14,937 bases of DNA from G020351775 sp039588335 (GTDB lineage Bacteria; Gemmatimonadota; Gemmatimonadetes; Gemmatimonadales; GWC2-71-9), in contig JBDGZZ010000077.1 of the NCBI GenBank assembly GCA_039588335.1, positions 1-14,937 of the forward strand. Direction: 5' to 3'. The notes beneath the pieces are model-generated. The model searched no databases and was not told the DNA's origin. It worked only from the letters and a program-made list of their open reading frames with translations. Numbering within the stretch: position 1 is the stretch's first letter; the number at the start of each line of letters is the position of its first letter. This document shows, piece after piece, positions 8,589-14,937 of this stretch. Both the position numbers and the translations under genes were made by a program.

Positions 8589-8956
8589 CGGTTCACCCTC
8601 ACAGCATAATCCTCGAGTTGCGTACGGAGTTGATTCGCTCCATCCGCTACCTGTAGGACGCGAGCAGCGGGGGCTGGGCTTCCTTTGGCCACCTCCAAGG
8701 TGAAGCGAATCAATCCTGCTTGTCGCAGAGCGACGAAGACCCAGACAGTATCACCCCTCGAGTACGTCAGAACCTCACTCAACTCTGGTCCCAACACGTT
8801 TCCCGGAGTTCCCACCAACTCCACTAGGGCCGCTCCCTCGGCTGCGTAGGGGGACACCAGGCGGATATCGATCCGGTCAACGTTGGGGTCGGTCGCGTCG
8901 CACCCAACGATTAGCAGGGTAAGTACACCAAAACCAACAAACTTATGTAACTGCAG
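8585..8956 (-). CDS. Small putative lipoprotein, CTG start or frameshifted start
   Basis: A 123-residue reading frame overlaps the protease start by GTGA. Read from a CTG at 8956 it begins with a clear lipoprotein signal, MQLHKFVGFGVLTLLIVGC, whose lipobox LIVGC puts the acylated Cys at 19. The mature part starts CDATDPNVD and has beta-rich segments (DIRLVSPYAAEGAALVEL, SEVLTYSRGDTVWVFVAL); I do not recognise a family. The first conventional start, GTG at 8857, lacks a ribosome site and would discard the signal. Upstream of CTG are GGGGGGA (8966-8960) and an in-frame stop at 8977-8975. One G fewer in the G6 run would join the frame to ATG 8975, which has GGAGAAGG about 10 bases ahead. The sequence therefore shows either a CTG start or a homopolymer length error or variant. 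It may anchor or assist the coupled protease. Confidence 0.65.
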   Translation of the reverse strand: MQLHKFVGFGVLTLLIVGCDATDPNVDRIDIRLVSPYAAEGAALVELVGTPGNVLGPELSEVLTYSRGDTVWVFVALRQAGLIRFTLEVAKGSPAPAARVLQVADGANQLRTQLEDYAVRVNR

Positions 8957-9090
8957 CTTTCCCCCCGGTGAGCATCAAGTCACGACCTTCTCCATTGCAG
9001 ATACTACCGGAATCGCGAAAAAGTTGCAGTTGGCTGGGACGAAAGGTCTCGATAGCTGGTCCATGAATCCCGAACTAGTATCACTTCGGA

Positions 9091-9660
9091 CTATGCAAGG
9101 CACCCTGCAGCACCAAGTGGCAGCGGTAGGGCTATTCGCTGAAATGCACCCGCGGTCTCTGATGTCTCGCCGCCAAGACGACGAAACAATTTCATGGCGC
9201 CGTCGTTTTCGGGGAGAACCTCGCCGACGAGTCGCTCAATTTTGTTGATTGAAGCCGAAACAGCCAGGAACCGAATGAGTGTCTCACCTAACCCCAATCC
9301 CTGGTATTCATCAACGACGGTTACCGCCACTTCAGCGGCCACGGGATCCTCAGGATCGCGAACATACCGCGCCACGGCGACCCCCGCTTTCGGTTCCTCC
9401 AGGGACTCGGCTCCCCAAGCAAAGTGGGTGTCGTAGTCCAGCTCAGTCAGGTACTCGAGTTCCTGTTTGCTGAACCCGGAACGCGACGAGCGGAAGCGGA
9501 GGTAACGGGAACGTTCGCTGAGGCGGCTCAGACCGGCTTCAATCAGTGCCTTGTCCTTGGGGAGCACCGGACGAACCAACACGCGGCAGCCGTCCTGCAA
9601 TGTCACTTCCACCGGCTTCCAGCGATTCAGGACAGTCTCGGTGTTCATGTGGCCGGCCAT
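9091..9660 (-). CDS. GNAT-family N-acetyltransferase
   Basis: The 189-residue protein has the acetyl-CoA-binding motif A of the GNAT fold: VAVTVVDEYQGLGLGETLIRF (111-131 with the QGLGLG loop at 120-125), and a motif B segment LPENDGAMKLFRRLGG (149-164). The N-terminal part, with LSRLSERSRYLRFRS (44-58), resembles the acetyltransferase domain of the Pat/PatZ protein lysine acetyltransferases. No cyclic-nucleotide or NDP-forming CoA ligase domain is attached, so the substrate cannot be named. The ATG at 9660 has AGAGG 7 bases upstream (minus strand, 9672-9668), which supports this start. A 134-base gap follows before the lipoprotein gene, so co-transcription with it is possible but not shown. 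Confidence 0.87.
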   Translation of the reverse strand: MAGHMNTETVLNRWKPVEVTLQDGCRVLVRPVLPKDKALIEAGLSRLSERSRYLRFRSSRSGFSKQELEYLTELDYDTHFAWGAESLEEPKAGVAVARYVRDPEDPVAAEVAVTVVDEYQGLGLGETLIRFLAVSASINKIERLVGEVLPENDGAMKLFRRLGGETSETAGAFQRIALPLPLGAAGCLA

Positions 9661-9738
9661 ATCGTACCTCTTTCGAAAGGGCTTTCAGCCCAACGGTCTC
9701 ATTAGCTCAGGTCAGTTCCGCCATCACCCAAAGAAGGC

Positions 9739-9774
9739 GCAGGTGGCCTCCGATCGGGCTCAGCGCCCACCTGC
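9739..9774. repeat. Inverted repeat in the divergent intergenic region
   Basis: GCAGGTGG (9739-9746) and CCACCTGC (9767-9774) form a perfect 8-base inverted repeat. The 20-base loop holds the palindrome CCGATCGG (9750-9757). It sits in the 199-base gap between the divergent GNAT and sigma-factor genes, where an operator or the GNAT promoter region could be. No polymerase motif is clear beside it. Confidence 0.5.
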
Positions 9775-9845
9775 ACTGGCGTTTCCCGTGACTCGGCTTT
9801 AATTGTTGCCTTTTCCCAAACGATACCCTCGAGATCGACACGGGT

Positions 9846-9851
9846 GGGAGG
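9846..9851 (+). promoter_or_regulatory. Shine-Dalgarno site deciding the sigma-factor start
   Basis: GGGAGG lies 8 bases before the ATG at 9860. It favours that ATG over the in-frame TTG at 9803, which has no such site. Confidence 0.75.
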
Positions 9852-9859
9852 ACCTATTT

Positions 9860-10414
9860 ATGGGCTCGGATGTCACGCAGGTCCTGGTAGAACTGAGTGA
9901 GGGTGACAGCAGTGCGCTGGATCGCCTGCTGCCACTGGTGTACGAGCAGCTACGTCAGCTGGCCGAGCACCAGATGCGTCAAGAGCGTATGGATCACACG
10001 CTCACTCCGACAGCACTTGTCCACGAGGCCTACCTCAAGTTGGTCCAGCTGGAACGCATCGACTGGCGTGGCCGCGCACACTTCTTCGGCGCCTGCGCTG
10101 GCGCAATGCGGCGCATTCTCATCAGCTACGCGAGGATGAAGAAGGCCGACAAGCGAGGCGCCGGATCGGAGCACGTGCCTATCGACAACGTTATCCTAGC
10201 CGCCCAATCGCGACCGGCTGAAGTAATCGCGTTGGATGAGGCTCTCACCAAGCTCGAGCAGCTAAGCGAGCGCCAGGCGCGGGTAGTGGAGTGCCGATTC
10301 TTCGCCGGGATGGGAGTGGAAGAAACTGCCGAGGCAATCGGTATCTCACCGGCCACAGTCAAGCGAGAGTGGACAGCGGCCAGGGCCTTTCTAAACAGGG
10401 AATTGAGCCAGTGA
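9860..10414 (+). CDS. ECF-type RNA polymerase sigma factor (TIGR02999-like)
   Basis: The 184-residue protein directs RNA polymerase to a specific promoter set. Region 2 is at about 5-95 and contains TLTPTALVHEAYLKL (47-61), the signature of the TIGR02999/Sigma70_ECF group. Region 4 is at about 130-184, with LSERQARVVECRFFAG and the helix-turn-helix GVEETAEAIGISPATVKREW (152-171). No anti-sigma gene is adjacent. Instead the stop overlaps the GTG of a membrane Ser/Thr kinase (GTGA), a pairing common in Acidobacteriota, Planctomycetota and Gemmatimonadota. Phosphorylation of the sigma factor or of another partner by the kinase is a plausible control, but is inference. ATG 9860 is chosen by its ribosome site and by the usual family start. 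Confidence 0.92.
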   Translation: MGSDVTQVLVELSEGDSSALDRLLPLVYEQLRQLAEHQMRQERMDHTLTPTALVHEAYLKLVQLERIDWRGRAHFFGACAGAMRRILISYARMKKADKRGAGSEHVPIDNVILAAQSRPAEVIALDEALTKLEQLSERQARVVECRFFAGMGVEETAEAIGISPATVKREWTAARAFLNRELSQ

Positions 10415-13368
10415 CAGTTGGCGGGTTGAGCCCGGAACGCTGGGAGCAAGTCCAGGAAATCCTGCACTCGGCCCTCGACCGGAACGCTGCAGACAGGGTG
10501 TCCTTCCTCGAAGAAGCCTGCGCAGACGACCCGGAACTACTACGCGAGGTGGTCTCGCTCATCGGAGCGTTGGACGGTGCAGGACCGGTGGGTGCAATGG
10601 AGCACTCGGCCCGAATGGTGCCGGCCATCGAGTGGATCGGTCCGTATCGTGTGCTTAGACCCCTGGGTCAGGGCGGGATGGGCACCGTATACCTGGCGGA
10701 GCGGGAGGGTGCCGGTTTCACACAGAAAGTAGCGCTCAAGCTCTTACGCGCCGGCTTCGCCGACCCACACTTGAGTGACAGGCTTCTCGGCGAACGCCGG
10801 ATCCTGGCCCGGCTGGAACACCCGGGAATAGCGCGCCTCATCGACGGCGGCGCCACCCCGGAAGGCCATCCGTATTTTGCCATGGAGTACGTGGAGGGAT
10901 TGAACCTCCTCGAATACTGTGAGCAGAATCGTCTACTACTGTCCGACCGGTTACAGTTATTCCTGGGAATCTGCGAACCTGTTCACTACGCTCACCAACA
11001 GCTCATTGTTCACCGTGACCTGAAACCGAGCAACATCATAGTTCCGGACGACGGGCACCCTAAACTGCTGGACTTCGGGATCGCGAAACTGCTGGACCCT
11101 GCCCAGGGCCTGGAAGGTGCGACACTCACCATGCCCTGTTTCACACCATCCTACGCCAGCCCCGAGCAGGTTCGGGGCAAGCAGGTGGGGACACCGTCGG
11201 ACATCTACTCGCTCGGCATACTCCTCTACGAGCTGCTTGCAGGTCGCCTTCCGTACCAGGTCGAGACGCCGTCCCCTGCTGAAATCGAGAGAATCGTGTG
11301 CGATACCGTGCCGGAGCGACCCAGCGTTCGTGCAGTTCAGAGACGGATGCGCCGACTTCTCTCCGGCGACCTAGACACAATCGTCCTCAAGGCATTGTCC
11401 AAAGAACCCTCTCGAAGGTACGCGTCAGTCGAGCAACTCGCGGAGGATGTCCGACGACACCTCGATGGGCGGCCGGTGCTCGCCAGGCCGGACAGCATCG
11501 TTTATCGCACTTCGAAGTTCATCGGTCGCCATCGGACCGGGGTTGCCGCTGCCGCACTGGTTGCGGTATCGCTCGTGACCGGTACGCTGGCAGCAGGCTG
11601 GCAGGCCCAGCGCGCAACTGAACAGCGTGACCTAGCCAAGGGTGAGGCCGAAAAGGCAGCGCTGATCACCAACTTGATGGTGGATCTGTTTCGACTGTCT
11701 GATCCGACCGCCACTCTGGGTGATACTGTAACAGCTCGCCAACTGCTCGACCGGGGCGTGGACCGAATCGAAACCGAGTTCGGTGACCAACCAGACGTCC
11801 AGGCCGAGATTCTTGCAGAGGTGGCCAAGGTCTATGCCAATCTGGGATTGATAAGCAGGGCTGAATCGCTGGCCCATCAATCCCTCGACTTGCGAGGCGA
11901 CCTCTACGGTCCCATGAGCCTGGAAGTCTCCCAGAGCCTGAGTCAGCTAGGCCGACTGCACGCCACTCAGGGACAGTCGGAACAGGCAATCGAGAACTTT
12001 CGCAGGGCCATAGAGATTCGTGAAGCGCAGTTGGCGTCGCCCGACACCACGCTCGCCCAAACCCAGGCCGACCTCGCTTGGCAATTGAGATCCGCGGGGG
12101 AGCACCAGGAAGCAGCGGAGCTCTTCACGCGGGCGCTCGAAACGCAACGGTCCCTGCTGGGCGACGAGCGACCCGAAGTGGCTTCGACTCTGTTCGGCCT
12201 CGCGGCAACCTACCACGACCAAGGCAGCTTCGACGAAGCCGAAGAGGTGTTTCAGAACGCCCTCGCCAACTACGATACGAGCCTCGGGAAGCCTCACCCC
12301 CTGGCAGCCACCGCCTTGATCAATATCGGGATGATCAGGCGGCTGAGAGAGCAGTACGCATCAGCGGAGCTGCTACTCTCGTCGGCGGTGTCCATGCGCA
12401 TCGCTTTGTACGAGCCCAACCACCCGGAGGTGATCGAAGCAATCAGCCAGTGGGGAATAGAGCTTCACGAGCTTGGTCGGTACACCGAGGCGGAACGGGT
12501 TCTCAGAGATGGATTACGAAGAGCTGACAACGCCCTCGGGTACAAGCACCCCTTGGCCAGCACCATGCGGGAGGAGCTCGCTTCCATAATGACTGCCACC
12601 GGTCGATACCAAGAAGCCATCACCCGTTTCGACACGTCTCTCGCTGCAAAACGCGAACGCCTCGGGGACGACCATCCTCAAATCGTGTTCGCCTTGATGC
12701 GTTCGGCCCAGCCTTTAATCGCAAGCGGCAGATACTCAGCGGCCGAAGCTCGAATCAACGAATCCTTGGCCATGGGTGAGCGACTGTCTCCGGGGTCGCT
12801 TGCTGTCTCAGATCTCCTGGCTCTGCACGGATTGGCCCGTATCGAGATTCAGCGTCGGAAGTACGCTACTGCCGACAGTCTGCTCGAGGAAGCACTTGCG
12901 ATCGCGGACGAGCAACTCAGGCCGAACCACCGTTACAGGCTGGCCCTAGAGCGCGACAGGGCAGTTGTTTTGCTTGAGTGGGGCCGAGTACCCGAGGCCG
13001 TACGTTTGCTCGAGCGCGTTCTGCAGAACGAACGTGTGGTACGCCCTGAACCTCACCCTCGGATCGGGACTACACTCCAATTGCTGGGTGAAGCGTATCT
13101 CTACGCGGGAGAGCCAGAAAGGACCGAGGAGATCCTGCGCACGGCCGAAGACAACCTGCACGAACTGCCCGGCTGGCACTGGCAGATCGGCACCGTGAAG
13201 AGCCTGCGCGGTGCTGCGCTCTTAGAGTTGGGGAGGGCGGACGATGCTCGCCAGCTTCTGGAAGAAGGACATGCCGTGATCCGCTCCCACCTTGGGTCGG
13301 GCGCCAGAGCAGCCCAGAAGGCCGCACAGCGACTAGCTCTAATGGGAGAAATGAACAGCTCACCTTAG
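10411..13368 (+). CDS. Membrane Ser/Thr protein kinase with C-terminal TPR sensor region
   Basis: The 985-residue protein is a Hanks-type kinase. Residues 5-60 form the small N-terminal segment seen in this family (LSPERWEQVQEIL, then FLEEACADDPELLREV). The kinase domain follows, with glycine loop GQGGMG (86-91), ATP-binding Lys110 in VALKLL, HRDLKPSN (201-208, catalytic Asp203), DFG (221-223) and SPEQ (250-253). All key catalytic residues are present. One membrane segment (about 377-396) separates the cytoplasmic kinase from about 550 residues of TPR repeats of the 42-residue kinesin-light-chain type, recognisable by HP...G.Y.EAE blocks. These would lie outside the inner membrane and may sense a protein or peptide. 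The GTG at 10411 overlaps the sigma stop and fits the usual family start; an in-frame ATG further upstream at 10291 lies inside the sigma gene and is rejected. Confidence 0.93.
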   Translation: MTVGGLSPERWEQVQEILHSALDRNAADRVSFLEEACADDPELLREVVSLIGALDGAGPVGAMEHSARMVPAIEWIGPYRVLRPLGQGGMGTVYLAEREGAGFTQKVALKLLRAGFADPHLSDRLLGERRILARLEHPGIARLIDGGATPEGHPYFAMEYVEGLNLLEYCEQNRLLLSDRLQLFLGICEPVHYAHQQLIVHRDLKPSNIIVPDDGHPKLLDFGIAKLLDPAQGLEGATLTMPCFTPSYASPEQVRGKQVGTPSDIYSLGILLYELLAGRLPYQVETPSPAEIERIVCDTVPERPSVRAVQRRMRRLLSGDLDTIVLKALSKEPSRRYASVEQLAEDVRRHLDGRPVLARPDSIVYRTSKFIGRHRTGVAAAALVAVSLVTGTLAAGWQAQRATEQRDLAKGEAEKAALITNLMVDLFRLSDPTATLGDTVTARQLLDRGVDRIETEFGDQPDVQAEILAEVAKVYANLGLISRAESLAHQSLDLRGDLYGPMSLEVSQSLSQLGRLHATQGQSEQAIENFRRAIEIREAQLASPDTTLAQTQADLAWQLRSAGEHQEAAELFTRALETQRSLLGDERPEVASTLFGLAATYHDQGSFDEAEEVFQNALANYDTSLGKPHPLAATALINIGMIRRLREQYASAELLLSSAVSMRIALYEPNHPEVIEAISQWGIELHELGRYTEAERVLRDGLRRADNALGYKHPLASTMREELASIMTATGRYQEAITRFDTSLAAKRERLGDDHPQIVFALMRSAQPLIASGRYSAAEARINESLAMGERLSPGSLAVSDLLALHGLARIEIQRRKYATADSLLEEALAIADEQLRPNHRYRLALERDRAVVLLEWGRVPEAVRLLERVLQNERVVRPEPHPRIGTTLQLLGEAYLYAGEPERTEEILRTAEDNLHELPGWHWQIGTVKSLRGAALLELGRADDARQLLEEGHAVIRSHLGSGARAAQKAAQRLALMGEMNSSP

Positions 13369-13400
13369 GTACTCACCGCAGCCTAGCCACTTCTTCAGCG

Positions 13401-13419
13401 CGGCTCAGCTCTTGAGCCG
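13401..13419. terminator. Perfect hairpin after the kinase gene, possible terminator
   Basis: CGGCTCA and TGAGCCG form a perfect 7-base stem with a 5-base loop (GCTCT), starting 33 bases after the kinase stop. It is followed by ATTACAG rather than a T-run, so a factor-independent terminator is uncertain. It could also be an RNA-processing or regulatory hairpin before the methyltransferase gene. Confidence 0.5.
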
Positions 13420-13476
13420 ATTACAGACCCTCCTGCGCCTAGTAAAAGTGAGAGCGCCAAAACGGACGCGGGGTGG

Positions 13477-13492
13477 TCGGTCCAATCGGTCC
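13477..13492. repeat. Short tandem direct repeat upstream of the methyltransferase gene
   Basis: TCGGTCC occurs at 13477-13483 and 13486-13492, separated by AA, about 35 bases before the likely start. It may be a binding site, but 7-base repeats also arise by chance. Confidence 0.3.
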
Positions 13493-13513
13493 GCCACGAG
13501 AGCACTCATGAAC

Positions 13514-13520
13514 GGGGGGA
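13514..13520 (+). promoter_or_regulatory. Ribosome-binding site deciding the methyltransferase start
   Basis: GGGGGGA ends 5 bases before the GTG at 13526. It supports that start over the in-frame ATG at 13508 or TTG at 13412, neither of which has a good site. Confidence 0.6.
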
Positions 13521-13525
13521 TTTCA

Positions 13526-14305
13526 GTGATCCGCAGAATCAGCGCCTTCATCTACGGCCTCATCACGTACGGGATCTTCTTGGTCACATTCCTTTATGCC
13601 GTGGGTTTTCTGGGGAACGTCATCGTCCCCAAGTCAATCGACTCGGCACGCCAGGGATCGCTAGTCGTTGCTCTGCTAGTTAATCTGTTGCTGCTAACGG
13701 TATTCGCCGTCCAACACAGCGGGATGGCACGTCCGAGGTTCAAGACGTGGTGGACCCGAATCGTCCCCAAGCCGGTCGAGCGCAGCACCTATGTCCTGCT
13801 CACAAGCGTGGCGCTGATCCTGCTATTCTGGGCGTGGCAGCCGATGGGCGGTGTGGTTTGGGATGTTCAGGGAACACCACTGGCCGCGCTCGCCATGTCG
13901 CTCTTCGTATTCGGATGGCTTCTGGTGCTAGTGTCCACATTCCTCATCAACCACTTCGACCTGTTCGGTTTGCGGCAGGTTTGGCTATACCTGCGCGGCG
14001 AGGAATACACGCCTCTTGGCTTCGTGACCCCAGGCCCGTATAAGTGGATACGTCACCCACTATACGTAGGATGGTTTCTCGCCTTCTGGGCAACACCTAC
14101 CATGACGGCAGCACACCTCGTGTTCGCTCTAGCCACCACAGCATACATACTCGTGGCGATCCGGTTCGAGGAGAGAGACCTGATCGATGCACACGGTGCC
14201 CCCTATGCCGAGTACCGCAAGAGAGTACCCATGTTGGTACCCGATGTTTTGGGCAAGCGGGCGTCTCGTAGCAAGATCGCACAACCGCAGTCGGACGTTG
14301 CCTGA
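13526..14305 (+). CDS. mddA: MddA-like methanethiol S-methyltransferase (NnrU/ICMT-type membrane enzyme)
   Basis: The 259-residue integral membrane protein resembles MddA, which methylates methanethiol with S-adenosylmethionine to give dimethyl sulfide. It has about six hydrophobic segments (5-32, 46-63, 89-104, 118-141, 181-191, 196-212). Family blocks are FLYAVGFLGN then VPKSIDS (22-40), FAVQHSGMARPRFK (60-73), INHFDLFGLRQVWLYLRG (141-158), and the SAM-binding type motif GPYKWIRHPLYVGW (170-183) followed by RFEERDL and PYAEYRKRVPML (213-237), as in isoprenylcysteine methyltransferases and NnrU. Length matches MddA when started at GTG 13526, and the extra residues from TTG 13412 are basic and unlike the family. 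It stands alone between two kinase genes. MddA is my best call; a related NnrU-type methyltransferase with another thiol substrate is the alternative. Confidence 0.75.
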   Translation: MIRRISAFIYGLITYGIFLVTFLYAVGFLGNVIVPKSIDSARQGSLVVALLVNLLLLTVFAVQHSGMARPRFKTWWTRIVPKPVERSTYVLLTSVALILLFWAWQPMGGVVWDVQGTPLAALAMSLFVFGWLLVLVSTFLINHFDLFGLRQVWLYLRGEEYTPLGFVTPGPYKWIRHPLYVGWFLAFWATPTMTAAHLVFALATTAYILVAIRFEERDLIDAHGAPYAEYRKRVPMLVPDVLGKRASRSKIAQPQSDVA

Positions 14306-14329
14306 CACGACCAAGAGAAGGGAAGCTCA

Positions 14330-14937
14330 ATGCAATACGTAGCACTCGATTCCCCACAGGGACCGTTAGATACAACGCTGCAGACCGACCGGAAGACGCC
14401 TGAGACAACCCTGCCTCTGGATCCGCAAAACGTCGGGACGAATGAGAGCGCTGTCTCGCAAGGCGGGACAATATCCAAGGTCGAGGTTGGAACCGTGCTC
14501 CACGGCCGCTACCTGATCGAGTGCCGGTTGGGGGGAGGAATATGGGCAGACGTGTACCGGGCCCACGACCTACAGCATGGCAGGCAAGTAGCCATCAAGG
14601 TCTTCTCGAGCGACTCGCCCAATCCGATCACTTCGCAGCGATTCCTACGAGAGATCCAGACCACGGCCAGGCTGAACCATCCCCATTTGTTGCCAGTGTA
14701 CGATTCGGGCGCTACAGATGGTGTCATCTACTACGTAACGCCACTTGTAGCCTGTGGCTCCCTGCGCACACTGTTGGACAATGAGGGTTCGCTTCCCGTG
14801 TGCAGGACTCTCAAGATCATGCGCGAAGTCGTCGATGCTCTCGCGTTCGCGCACGAGAGAGGAGTCGTGCACCGTGACGTCAAGCCTGACAACGTGATGT
14901 GGTCCTGCGACCACGCTCAGGTGGGAGACTTCGGGAT
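14330..14937 (+). CDS. Second Ser/Thr protein kinase, cut by the window end (partial)
   Basis: The first 202 residues are present, ending at DFG. The start is ATG 14330 with GAAGGGA (14317-14323) as ribosome site, 24 bases after the methyltransferase stop, so the two may share a transcript. Residues 1-55 are a low-complexity, Thr-rich tail with LDTTLQTD and PETTLPLD. The kinase domain begins near YLIECRLGGG (61-70). Its glycine loop, GGGIWADVY (68-76), has Ala in place of the last Gly. Lys90 in VAIKVF, HRDVKPDN (181-188, Asp183) and DFG (200-202) are present, so catalysis is expected. The family resembles PknB-type cytosolic kinases. The remainder of the domain and any membrane or sensor region lie outside the window. 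Confidence 0.9.
   Translation, partial: MQYVALDSPQGPLDTTLQTDRKTPETTLPLDPQNVGTNESAVSQGGTISKVEVGTVLHGRYLIECRLGGGIWADVYRAHDLQHGRQVAIKVFSSDSPNPITSQRFLREIQTTARLNHPHLLPVYDSGATDGVIYYVTPLVACGSLRTLLDNEGSLPVCRTLKIMREVVDALAFAHERGVVHRDVKPDNVMWSCDHAQVGDFG

Noticed and set aside
10291..10410. N-terminal extension of the TPR kinase from ATG 10291
   Set aside because: It lies wholly inside the sigma gene, its residues look like an out-of-frame translation, and the family normally starts at the LSPERW segment.

Overview
The window is ordinary, gene-dense bacterial chromosome of moderately high GC with short gaps; no gap exceeds about 200 bases. I see no tRNA, rRNA, insertion sequence, integrase or CRISPR array. 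Three things point to a Gram-negative of the Gemmatimonadota/Acidobacteriota type, with Gemmatimonadota my first guess: a PadR regulator overlapping an ADOP-type orphan permease, a TIGR02999-type ECF sigma factor overlapping a kinase-TM-TPR receptor kinase, and a YaiO-type outer-membrane barrel. This placement is inference from gene content, not from a marker gene.

Layout, left to right. (1) The end of an unknown upstream gene (1-81) overlaps, by ATGA, a secreted TPR plus YaiO-type beta-barrel protein. (2) A stand-alone PurF-like phosphoribosyltransferase follows. Its N-terminal glutaminase has lost the nucleophile cysteine and other active-site residues, while the PRPP site and the cysteines expected to bind an Fe-S cluster remain. 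(3) A PadR repressor and a 900-residue ABC-type permease without an ATPase are joined by an ATGA overlap. (4) On the minus strand, converging on the permease, are a GNAT acetyltransferase, a small lipoprotein and a secreted M6-family metalloprotease. The last two overlap by GTGA. The lipoprotein has no ATG/GTG/TTG start for its signal peptide: it needs a CTG start or a one-base change in a G6 run. (5) On the plus strand, an ECF sigma factor overlaps by GTGA a membrane Ser/Thr kinase with a long TPR sensor region. (6) A membrane methyltransferase of the MddA (methanethiol S-methyltransferase) type comes next, followed by the start of a second Ser/Thr kinase cut by the window edge.

How the genes may work together. 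Three pairs (YaiO with its upstream gene, PadR-permease, sigma-kinase) and the lipoprotein-protease pair are linked by 4-base stop/start overlaps and are probably translationally coupled. The lipoprotein may be an outer-membrane partner or anchor for the protease, which ends in a single dockerin/EF-hand-like calcium loop. The sigma-kinase pair looks like a signalling unit. I cannot tell whether it or the second kinase regulates the methyltransferase between them.

The most unusual items are the glutaminase-dead PurF-like protein, the hidden lipoprotein start at a G6 run, the MddA-like gene between two kinases, and the exact 34-residue tryptophan register in the YaiO-type protein. I did not find a clearly new multi-gene system.
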